From: Paracoccaceae bacterium
GTDB lineage: Bacteria > Pseudomonadota > Alphaproteobacteria > Rhodobacterales > Rhodobacteraceae
Assembly: GCA_003561595.1 (NCBI GenBank)
Contig: PWWF01000092.1
Span: forward strand, 1 to 8,242
Length of the DNA stretch: 8,242 nucleotides
Direction: 5' to 3'
Numbering within the stretch: the first letter of the stretch is position 1; each line of letters opens with the position of its first letter. A model generated the notes under the pieces. The model was not told where the DNA came from. It made no database searches and saw only the letters and a list, made by a program, of their open reading frames with translations. Positions 1 to 5,702 of the stretch are shown here, piece after piece. The position numbers and the translations under genes are program-made.

Positions 1-1571
1 AACAACGCGTCATAGATGCGGGCATCGCGGCCATAGATGTCATCGCGGAAATTCAGCGCCCCGCGCACATCGGTAAAGGCCGTGCGATAGACCAGATGCA
101 CGGGCACTTTCTCATCCAGATAGATGCGCGTCAGCTGGCGCGTGTTCAGCACCCGGTGATATTTGGCCTGCGGGTCATCCGACTGGCGCGACAGCAACTC
201 ATAGGCAAATTCACGCGGATCCTGCAGGCGGACACAGCCAGAAGAATAAGTGCGCACCGTGCGATTGAACAGATGCCGTTCGGGCGAATCGTGCAGATAG
301 ATCGCGTAGGGGTTCGGGAACATGAATTTCACTTCGCCCAGCGCATTGCTTGGTCCCGGTGGCTGGCGCACGTTGAAGGGGAAATTCGCAGGCGTATAGC
401 GCGAGAAATCGATCGCCTCGCGCGGCACGACGCGACCCGCCGCGTCCACGATCTGGAACTGCCGCGCCCCGCCGGACGCCAGTGCATTCCAGTAGGACCG
501 CGCGATGATCGAACGCGGCACCGTCCAGTCGGGATTCACTTCCAGATAGGACATCTCGTCCGAGAATTCGGGCGTCTGCCGGTCAGACGCCCTGGCGCCG
601 ATGACCGAGACAGTCTCGAATGTCACCTCGTCATCATCGACGATCTGGCTGGTGAAATCGGTCAGGTTGACCCAGATATGCCGGTCGCCGCGCGGGATGT
701 TCAGCCAGCGTTCGCGCTCCATCGCGACGATCACGGATTTCAGGCGGTCCTCGGCCGACACATTGAGCGCGCGAATCGTCGCCTCGCCCGCGATCCCGTC
801 CTGTTCCAGCCCGTGGGTTTTCTGGAACTCCATGACCGCGCCTTGCAGCGCGGCATCATATTCGGCAGAAGCAGAACGCTCCAGATATCCCATGGCGATC
901 AGCCGGTTGCGCAGGGCCACCACGCCCTCGCCCGAGGTGCCGGGCGTGAAGCGGGTCTGCGGCACAGGCGCGCCCCAGCCGCCCTGTTCGATCACGCGCA
1001 CCAGGTCGTTGCGGGCGCGGAACAGCCGCGCATATTCGGGTGCGCGCGGGGCCAGCCCGCGCAGGAAGGATGCAGCGGGCGCTTCCGCGAAATCACGCAG
1101 CAGGGTTTCGGGGTTGGGGCGCGGCAGTTGCCGCACGATGCTGCTGTCGATCTGGCGCGGGTTCAGCACGCCGGAATGCAGATCGCGCGCATATTGCAGG
1201 AACACCTTGGTCACCTGCGCTTCCAGCTCGCCCCGGTCGCGTTCACTTTCGACCGCGTTGAACCCCGCGATCAGCCCGTCCACATCATAACGCTCGGCGG
1301 GCAACCCGTGCTCCCCGGCGCGCGACAGCGCGGTGATCAGCGCCTCGCGCTGCGGCGCGCTGTCAGCCCCGGTCCAGAGCGGTTCATACCCGGTGTCGCG
1401 GTAAAAGGCCGACGCCCCTTCATTGGCCGAGATGGTTTCGGCAAGCGCCTGCCGAAAGGCCGGGAATTCCTGCGCCTGCGCCATGTGCCCCAGCGAAAGC
1501 CCGCCTGCCAGGCAGAGCACAAGCGCCGTCCGGCCCATGGCTGATGGCAGTCTCAGTGCAGACGTGAGCAT
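1..1571 (-). CDS. L,D-transpeptidase, YcbB/LdtD-like (C-terminus beyond left edge)
   Basis: Periplasmic enzyme predicted to form 3-3 (meso-DAP to meso-DAP) cross-links in peptidoglycan or to attach proteins to it. The minus-strand frame is open for 523 codons from ATG at 1571 to the window edge. Residues 1-33 look like a Sec signal peptide (hydrophobic core ALVLCLAGGLSLG, likely cut after AQA33). Residues ~210-270 form a PG_binding_1 domain (VVALRNRLIAMGYL ... AVMEFQKTHGLEQDGIAG). The YkuD catalytic domain starts near 297 (HIWVNLTDF) and holds H427 (YLHDSPE) and the catalytic Cys446 in YSSGCVRL. The residue before Gly-Cys is Ser rather than the His of the common SHGC motif. The start has GGAG 9 nt upstream (1581-1584). 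Met12 is an alternative start but lacks a clear ribosome site. The translated end (DIYGRDARIYDALL) resembles the family's C-terminus, so little is probably missing. The gene is divergent from the DUF882 endopeptidase gene. Confidence 0.93.
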   Translation of the reverse strand, partial: MLTSALRLPSAMGRTALVLCLAGGLSLGHMAQAQEFPAFRQALAETISANEGASAFYRDTGYEPLWTGADSAPQREALITALSRAGEHGLPAERYDVDGLIAGFNAVESERDRGELEAQVTKVFLQYARDLHSGVLNPRQIDSSIVRQLPRPNPETLLRDFAEAPAASFLRGLAPRAPEYARLFRARNDLVRVIEQGGWGAPVPQTRFTPGTSGEGVVALRNRLIAMGYLERSASAEYDAALQGAVMEFQKTHGLEQDGIAGEATIRALNVSAEDRLKSVIVAMERERWLNIPRGDRHIWVNLTDFTSQIVDDDEVTFETVSVIGARASDRQTPEFSDEMSYLEVNPDWTVPRSIIARSYWNALASGGARQFQIVDAAGRVVPREAIDFSRYTPANFPFNVRQPPGPSNALGEVKFMFPNPYAIYLHDSPERHLFNRTVRTYSSGCVRLQDPREFAYELLSRQSDDPQAKYHRVLNTRQLTRIYLDEKVPVHLVYRTAFTDVRGALNFRDDIYGRDARIYDAL

Positions 1572-1609
1572 AGTGATATTCTCCGCAACTCTTTGGTTTC
1601 AATGGACAG

Positions 1610-1644
1610 GTTAGAAGCGCGGCGGTCGATTCACAAGCCTGTGA
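1610..1644 (-). promoter_or_regulatory. Weak promoter candidate with TCACA/TGTGA dyad upstream of the L,D-transpeptidase
   Basis: On the minus strand TTGTGA (1636-1631) and TCTAAC (1615-1610) sit 15 bp apart, about 40 bp before the L,D-transpeptidase start. The spacing is short and the match is modest. A perfect dyad, TCACA-AGCC-TGTGA (1631-1644), overlaps the putative -35 box, where a regulator could compete with RNA polymerase. The dyad is seen directly; its function is inferred. Confidence 0.25.
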
Positions 1645-1844
1645 CCAGCGGAAATATCTGGCCGGGCGTGGTTTTCAGGTTTTGTCAACCAACAGGTGAC
1701 ATGATTTGCCCATGAAACGCTCAACGCAACACGCAAGGCTGTATCCCGGTTCCAGAAAAACGGGGTTGACAGGCAAAATTCCGCTCAAATCAGCGCACCC
1801 CCCTGTTCGAAGGGCAGTTGGTCCTTGGGATCGGCGGCCAGATG

Positions 1845-1857
1845 TGTAATTTTTACA
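1845..1857. promoter_or_regulatory. AT-rich perfect dyad TGTAA-TTT-TTACA
   Basis: A perfect inverted repeat with 5-bp arms and a 3-bp centre lies 125 bp upstream of the DUF882 start. TGTAAT at 1845-1850 also resembles a -10 box, so the site could be an operator on a promoter or simply an AT-rich promoter element. It is too short to assign to a known regulator. Confidence 0.3.
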
Positions 1858-1981
1858 ACATTCCAGCTGTGCCGGACCGGGCATATGCCGGGGTCAGAGC
1901 ATGAGGAACCACGCCCCGAGCCGCTGTATCAGGCGGCAAAAATCAAGAGGGCGAAATACAAACAGAGGGTCAGATCGTCAG

Positions 1982-2551
1982 ATGTCACTTCCGGATTCGA
2001 TCACGATTGGTCGCCGCTCGCTGCTGGGCGCATTTGCCGCAACTGCCGTCGCCGCCGCTCCGTTCCTGCCCGCCGCTCCCGCCTATGCGCGCGGTGCCGG
2101 CGATATACGCCGCTTGAAATTCTATTCCGGGCGCACGGGCGAAAACATCAACATGATCTACTGGATCGATGGCGAGTACGTTCCCGAATCGCTGGCCGAG
2201 ATCAATCACTTCTTCCGTGACTGGCGGAATAACGAAGTGCACCGCATCGACACGCGCACCATCGACCTTCTGGCTGCGACCCACAGCATCCTGCGCGTCA
2301 GCGAACCCTATATGCTGCTGTCGGGCTTCCGCTCGCGCCAGACCAACAACATGCTGCGCGCGCGCTCGAACAATGTGGCGCAGAACTCGCTGCACCTGAC
2401 GGGTGAGGCGGCGGATGTGCGGCTGCGGTCACGCTCGGTCAACCAGATCGCGCAGGCCGCGATTGCCTGCAACGCAGGCGGGGTCGGCCGGTATTCGCGT
2501 TCGGATTTCGTGCATATCGACTGCGGCGCTGTGCGCAGCTGGGGCCGCTAG
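1982..2551 (+). CDS. DUF882 / peptidase M15-like murein endopeptidase (YcbK/MepK family), Tat-exported
   Basis: Predicted periplasmic metallo-endopeptidase of 189 residues, of the family whose E. coli member MepK (YcbK) cleaves 3-3 cross-links in peptidoglycan. The N-terminus is a twin-arginine signal: IGRRSLLGAF with R11-R12, an alanine-rich hydrophobic stretch, and probable cleavage after AYA36. The M15-like zinc site is visible as H138 and D145 (SLHLTGEAAD) and H178 (FVHIDCG), preceded by the family motif SGFRSRQTNN. The protein ends RSWGR as in relatives. I chose ATG 1982 rather than the in-frame ATG at 1901 because it places the Tat motif at the usual distance; the residues before it look like untranslated sequence. 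The ribosome site is weak (GAGGG 12 nt upstream). It is divergent from the L,D-transpeptidase gene, whose products it would be expected to cut. Confidence 0.92.
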   Translation: MSLPDSITIGRRSLLGAFAATAVAAAPFLPAAPAYARGAGDIRRLKFYSGRTGENINMIYWIDGEYVPESLAEINHFFRDWRNNEVHRIDTRTIDLLAATHSILRVSEPYMLLSGFRSRQTNNMLRARSNNVAQNSLHLTGEAADVRLRSRSVNQIAQAAIACNAGGVGRYSRSDFVHIDCGAVRSWGR

Positions 2552-2600
2552 GGCCCAGGCCGCCCCGGTTCACACCGTCTTTACCGACAGCATGTAATGA

Positions 2601-2629
2601 TTGCCTGATCTGCATTTTGGGCGCATAAC
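2601..2629 (+). promoter_or_regulatory. Candidate sigma70-type promoter for the kpsT-kpsE pair
   Basis: TTGCCT (2601-2606) and CATAAC (2624-2629) are separated by 17 bp, each matching 4 of 6 consensus positions. Transcription would start near 2636, about 110 bp before kpsT. The inverted repeat at 2629-2654 begins at the end of the -10 box and covers this predicted start. The assignment is by eye only. Confidence 0.4.
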
Positions 2630-2654
2630 TGCCATGATACAGCCATCATGGCAG
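2629..2654. repeat. Perfect 10-bp inverted repeat (operator or hairpin)
   Basis: CTGCCATGAT (2629-2638) and ATCATGGCAG (2645-2654) are exact reverse complements around the 6-nt centre ACAGCC. No T-run follows, so it is a poor intrinsic terminator for the DUF882 gene 77 bp upstream. Its place over the predicted kpsT transcription start fits a repressor operator or a 5' mRNA hairpin better. Confidence 0.6.
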
Positions 2655-2746
2655 GGTAATCCTGCGCCAGTGCACCATCCGGGCAGCCGGTCTATGATCC
2701 GCTGGCCGGCGTCATGGACATGGTATCGGTTTGAGTTTGGGCGGAC

Positions 2747-3400
2747 ATGCTGGAATTCGTGAATGTAAGCAAGTCCTTCTGGACCGGAACCCGCCGCAAG
2801 GTGATCCTTGAAGATGCGAGCTTCACGGTTCAACTGGGAATGAATCTTGGCATTCTGGCCAAGAACGGCACGGGCAAGACCACCGTCATCAACATGATGG
2901 CCGGGCTGGAAAAACCCGATGACGGCACGATCCGGCGCAATTGCAGCGTGTCCTTTCCGCTGGGCTTCATGGGCGGGCTGAACACCAAGCACAGCGCGAC
3001 CGAGAATGTGCGCTATATCGCGGCGCTCTACAGCCTCGATCCTGATGAGGTTGAGGCCTTCTGCCGCTGGCTGTGCGATGTCGGCGAATATTTCGACATG
3101 CCGCTGGGCACTTACAGTCAGGGGATGCGGTCGCGGCTGTCGCTGGCGCTGATGCTGGCGATGAATTTCGACCTGTATCTGGTGGATGAAGGGATGCCCA
3201 GCACCACTGACATCGCGTTCAACAAGCGCGCGGGCGCGATCATGCGCGAACGCTTCATGCACTCCACGCTTGTCATCGTGTCCCATCAGGCGGATATTCT
3301 GTCACGCTTCTGCAACTCGGCCGCTGTCCTGCGCGACGGCAAGCTGTTTTTCTTCGACACGCTCGAGGAAGCCAAGGACCTCTATGACTACGCCGATTAA
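2747..3400 (+). CDS. kpsT: Capsule polysaccharide export ATP-binding protein, KpsT/CtrD/BexA-like
   Basis: Cytoplasmic ATPase predicted to power export of a capsular or related polysaccharide across the inner membrane with a KpsM-type permease. Its 217 residues match the normal KpsT length. Visible motifs are Walker A AKNGTGKTT (38-46, Lys44), the segment SVSFPLGFMGGL (67-78) that corresponds to the KpsT SVSWPLGF region, the ABC signature YSQGM (123-127), Walker B DLYLVDE (142-148, catalytic Glu148) and the H-loop His180 (VSHQ). Two features are unusual. The first Gly of Walker A is replaced by Ala38, and the region after Walker B reads GMPSTTD where KpsT proteins usually carry a GDA-type D-loop. 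The start ATG has only a weak GGGCGGA ribosome site. The last 17 bp overlap the kpsE-like gene, indicating translational coupling. No kpsM lies in the window. Confidence 0.9.
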   Translation: MLEFVNVSKSFWTGTRRKVILEDASFTVQLGMNLGILAKNGTGKTTVINMMAGLEKPDDGTIRRNCSVSFPLGFMGGLNTKHSATENVRYIAALYSLDPDEVEAFCRWLCDVGEYFDMPLGTYSQGMRSRLSLALMLAMNFDLYLVDEGMPSTTDIAFNKRAGAIMRERFMHSTLVIVSHQADILSRFCNSAAVLRDGKLFFFDTLEEAKDLYDYAD

Positions 3401-5084
3401 ATCCAAACGCTTCCGCCTGCGCCGGTCCGGCACCGGGACGGAGGGCATGGGCAAGGATAACGCCCCCGCGACCCCGGTCGAGGATGCGGATTATGAGCTG
3501 GTGGACGAGGGCAGCGCCACCCCCCCGCCGCCCCGGCGTGACGAGAATCAGGAGACCCGCGCCGCGCTGGTGGTGCGCAAGGCAGGTAACACGGGCAACA
3601 CCCGACCCGATCCAGAGGCCGCCGCCCGCACCGCCAGCGGCATTGATGCGATCCGCGCCGAGGGGCTGACCGCGCGGCAATTGCGCATGGCGATGCGCGT
3701 GGCGCAGAAACACGGCGTGCGCGCGACCTCGGCCTATGAGGCCGTGCTGATCCTGCGCCAGCGCGGCATCGACCCGTTTGCGCGCGCCACCATGCTGGAG
3801 CTGGTGAAATCCGAATCCGAGCCTGGGCGCGAGATTGCCAAACGCGATGAAACCGCGCCCGCGAAAACCGGTGACAGCGCCAGCCCCCCGGCCCAGTCCG
3901 ACCGCATGGCGCGCATTGCCGCCGAACGTGAAAAGGAACTCAAGCGTGTGCGGCGCGACATTGCCAAACGCCGCCGCAAACGCCTGATCCTGCTGGGCGC
4001 GCGGCTGCTGGTCTTTGTCACGCTGCCGACATTTCTGGTGACATGGTATTTCTATGTCATCGCCACGCCGATGTATGGCACCGAAAGCCAGTTCATCATC
4101 CAGCAGGCCGACAGTCAGAACGGCATGGGCGCGATGGCGGGCATGTTGCCCTCTGCCGCCGGAATGGGCCTTGGTGGGCAGAGTGAGGCGGCCTCGGTCC
4201 AGGCCTATCTGCAATCGCGCGCAGCCATGCTGCGGCTGGATAAGGAAGAGGGTTTTCGCGAGCATTTCCAGCAGGACAATATCGACCTGTTGCGCCGCCT
4301 TGCGCCCGATGCCACGGCTCAGCAGGCGTATCGCACCTATCAGCGCCATGTTCAGATCGGCTATGACCCGACCGAAGGCGTGGTGCGCATGGAGGTGATC
4401 GCCGCCTCGGCCGAGGATAGCGAGCGTTTTGCCCAGGCGCTGATCCGCTTTGCCGAGGAACATGTGGACATGATGACCCAGCGCCTGCGCGACAGCCAGC
4501 TGGGCGAGGCGCGCGCCAGTCTGGAAGAGGCCCAGCAAAGCCTGAATGACGCGCGGCAGGCGGCGGTCGATCTGCAGGAACGCTCTGCCGTGATGTCGGG
4601 CGAGGTCGAGCTGTCGCTGATCTCGCAACAGATCGGCACGCTGGAGGCCGAGCTGACCCAGACCCGCCTGAGTCTGGAGGAATTGCAATCCAACCCCCGG
4701 CCCAACCCGGCCCGCGTTCAGCCGCTGGAACGGCGCGAACAGGCCCTGCGCCGCGAGATCGAGGCGCTGCGCGGCTCTATGACGCGCGGCTCCGAGGATG
4801 GCAGTTCACTGGCCCGTATCCAGAGCGAGCTGATCATGGCCGAAGCCGAGGTGCAGACCCGCGAGATGATGCGCGCACAGGCCATGCAGCAACTGGAAAG
4901 CGCGCGGATCGAGGTCAGTCGGCAGGTGCGCTATCTGGCGCTGTCGGTGGCCCCTGTCGCCCCGGATGAGCCGACTTATCCGCGCAAGCTGGAAAACTCT
5001 GCCGTGGCCTTTCTGATCTTTCTGGGCATCTATCTGTTCATGTCGATGACCGCATCCGTGCTGCGCGAACAGATTTCCGGCTGA
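3384..5084 (+). CDS. kpsE: Capsule polysaccharide export inner-membrane protein, KpsE/CtrB/BexC-like, with long N-terminal extension
   Basis: Predicted polysaccharide co-polymerase/export protein that joins the inner-membrane ABC transporter to the outer-membrane channel. It has 566 residues, well above the ~380 typical of E. coli KpsE, mostly because of an added ~195-residue N-terminus. Residues 1-85 are polar and Pro/acid-rich. Residues ~85-145 form a helical module (GLTARQLRMAMRVAQKHGV ... RGIDPFARATMLELV). Residues 180-200 are strongly basic (KRRRKR). TM1 spans ~201-227, followed by the periplasmic motif MYGTESQFIIQQ. Heptad-like coiled-coil segments run at ~373-405, ~443-470 and ~477-520. 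The motif PDEPTYPRKLENS precedes TM2 (~540-560), and a short cytoplasmic tail ends the protein. ATG 3384 was chosen because AAGGA lies 5 nt upstream and it overlaps the kpsT stop. ATG 3447 is less well spaced from a ribosome site. Confidence 0.88.
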   Translation: MTTPIKSKRFRLRRSGTGTEGMGKDNAPATPVEDADYELVDEGSATPPPPRRDENQETRAALVVRKAGNTGNTRPDPEAAARTASGIDAIRAEGLTARQLRMAMRVAQKHGVRATSAYEAVLILRQRGIDPFARATMLELVKSESEPGREIAKRDETAPAKTGDSASPPAQSDRMARIAAEREKELKRVRRDIAKRRRKRLILLGARLLVFVTLPTFLVTWYFYVIATPMYGTESQFIIQQADSQNGMGAMAGMLPSAAGMGLGGQSEAASVQAYLQSRAAMLRLDKEEGFREHFQQDNIDLLRRLAPDATAQQAYRTYQRHVQIGYDPTEGVVRMEVIAASAEDSERFAQALIRFAEEHVDMMTQRLRDSQLGEARASLEEAQQSLNDARQAAVDLQERSAVMSGEVELSLISQQIGTLEAELTQTRLSLEELQSNPRPNPARVQPLERREQALRREIEALRGSMTRGSEDGSSLARIQSELIMAEAEVQTREMMRAQAMQQLESARIEVSRQVRYLALSVAPVAPDEPTYPRKLENSAVAFLIFLGIYLFMSMTASVLREQISG

Positions 5085-5118
5085 CCGGCGGCGTCCCCCA
5101 TGCGACGGGATATCGCTT

Positions 5119-5138
5119 GACAGGCGCCCCCGCCTGTC
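5119..5138. terminator. GC-rich hairpin after kpsE
   Basis: GACAGGCG (5119-5126) and CGCCTGTC (5131-5138) form a perfect 8-bp stem with a CCCC loop, 35 bp past the kpsE stop and 60 bp before the CBS gene. No T-run follows, so a classical intrinsic terminator is uncertain. It may be a T-less terminator or an mRNA-stabilising hairpin. TTGACA at 5117-5122 is part of the stem and has no good -10 partner. Confidence 0.4.
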
Positions 5139-5198
5139 GGACGCTGACCTCGGGAGAGCGGGCAGGCGTTGCACCGCACAGTCATGGGAGGCAGGGAT

Positions 5199-5633
5199 AT
5201 GCTTGTAAGTCAGATCATCCGGTCAAAGCCGCAAGGCGGCGTCATCACCATTTCGCCCGAAGCCACCCTGTCCGATGCCGTGCAATTGCTGGCGGAAAAG
5301 CGGATCGGGGCGGTTGTCGCGTCACCCGACGGGGAACAGGTCGCAGGCATCCTGTCGGAACGCGACATCGTGCGCGAGATTGCCAGGCGCGGGCCCGATT
5401 GCCTGAATGACACGGTCAGTTCGGCCATGACGCGCAATGTCTTTGGCTGCAACCCGACCGACAAGACCGATCTGGTGCTGCAGACCATGACCTCCAAACG
5501 GTTCCGCCACATTCCGGTGATGGAAGATGGCAAGATGCTCGGCCTGATCTCGATCGGCGATGTGGTGGCGGCAAAATTGTCCGAGCTGGAGCTGGAAAAG
5601 GACGCGCTGACCGGCATGATCATGGGCTACTAA
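5199..5633 (+). CDS. CBS-pair (Bateman module) protein
   Basis: Small cytoplasmic protein of 144 residues made almost entirely of two CBS domains, a fold that usually binds adenine nucleotides such as AMP, ATP or SAM. CBS1 covers ~8-65 and contains VAGILSERDIVREIA. CBS2 covers ~75-130 and contains FRHIPVMEDGKMLGLISIGDVV. The tail ELEKDALTGMIMGY is typical of stand-alone alphaproteobacterial CBS proteins of this length. There is no attached enzymatic or transport domain, so the regulated partner is unknown. The start is set by GGAGG (5187-5191) 7 nt upstream; in-frame Met codons further upstream lack one. It lies 69 bp before coaD on the same strand and may be co-transcribed, although a hairpin at 5655-5679 intervenes. 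Confidence 0.9.
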   Translation: MLVSQIIRSKPQGGVITISPEATLSDAVQLLAEKRIGAVVASPDGEQVAGILSERDIVREIARRGPDCLNDTVSSAMTRNVFGCNPTDKTDLVLQTMTSKRFRHIPVMEDGKMLGLISIGDVVAAKLSELELEKDALTGMIMGY

Positions 5634-5654
5634 GCCGCAACGCCCCTTGCATCC

Positions 5655-5679
5655 GGGCGCGCAATATTGTTGCGTGCCC
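5655..5679. terminator. Hairpin between CBS gene and coaD
   Basis: GGGCGCGCAA (5655-5664) pairs with TTGCGTGCCC (5670-5679) over 10 positions, with one G-T wobble and a 5-nt loop. It starts 22 bp after the CBS stop. There is no T-run, so it could be a partial terminator, a processing site, or a hairpin that sets the relative coaD level. Confidence 0.4.
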
Positions 5680-5702
5680 AGAGGTGGGACAAGAGGGACA
5701 TC

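Larger units (their letters stand above)
1572..1981. other. Divergent intergenic region between L,D-transpeptidase and DUF882 genes
   Basis: This 410-bp stretch separates two divergent cell-wall genes. It is more AT-rich than its surroundings. It holds the TCACA/TGTGA dyad at 1631-1644, a lone TTGACA at 1766-1771 without a convincing -10 partner, and the AT-rich dyad at 1845-1857. Short open frames here have no signal peptide, family resemblance or good ribosome site, and I do not call them genes. It presumably carries both promoters. Confidence 0.6.

Noticed and set aside
96..1544. Long plus-strand open frame of 482 codons
   Set aside because: It is antisense to the L,D-transpeptidase frame, which has a signal peptide, PG-binding domain and catalytic SSGC motif. 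The plus-strand translation is His/Arg/Gln-rich with no family resemblance.
1766..1794. TTGACA as a promoter for the DUF882 gene
   Set aside because: The -35 is perfect, but at 16-18 bp spacing the downstream hexamers (such as ATCAGC) are poor -10 boxes, so I did not list it as a promoter.
1675..1884. Minus-strand 69-codon frame in the divergent intergenic region
   Set aside because: It has no convincing ribosome site, signal or family resemblance, and the AT-rich region is better explained as promoter DNA.
1901..1981. Upstream ATG for the DUF882 gene
   Set aside because: It would place 27 extra basic residues before the twin-arginine signal, which is unusual. ATG 1982 gives the expected Tat N-terminus.
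3186..3383. N-terminal extension of the kpsE frame into kpsT
   Set aside because: This stretch overlaps the conserved C-terminal third of KpsT in another frame and gives Ser/Arg-rich sequence. ATG 3384 with AAGGA is a better start.
3273..4688. Long minus-strand open frame of 471 codons under kpsE
   Set aside because: Its His/Gln/Gly/Arg-rich composition is typical of the complement of a GC-rich gene. The plus strand encodes a clear KpsE-like protein with two membrane segments.
5117..5145. TTGACA as a promoter for the CBS gene
   Set aside because: It forms part of the GC-rich hairpin stem, and the 17-bp-spaced hexamer GACGCT is not -10-like.
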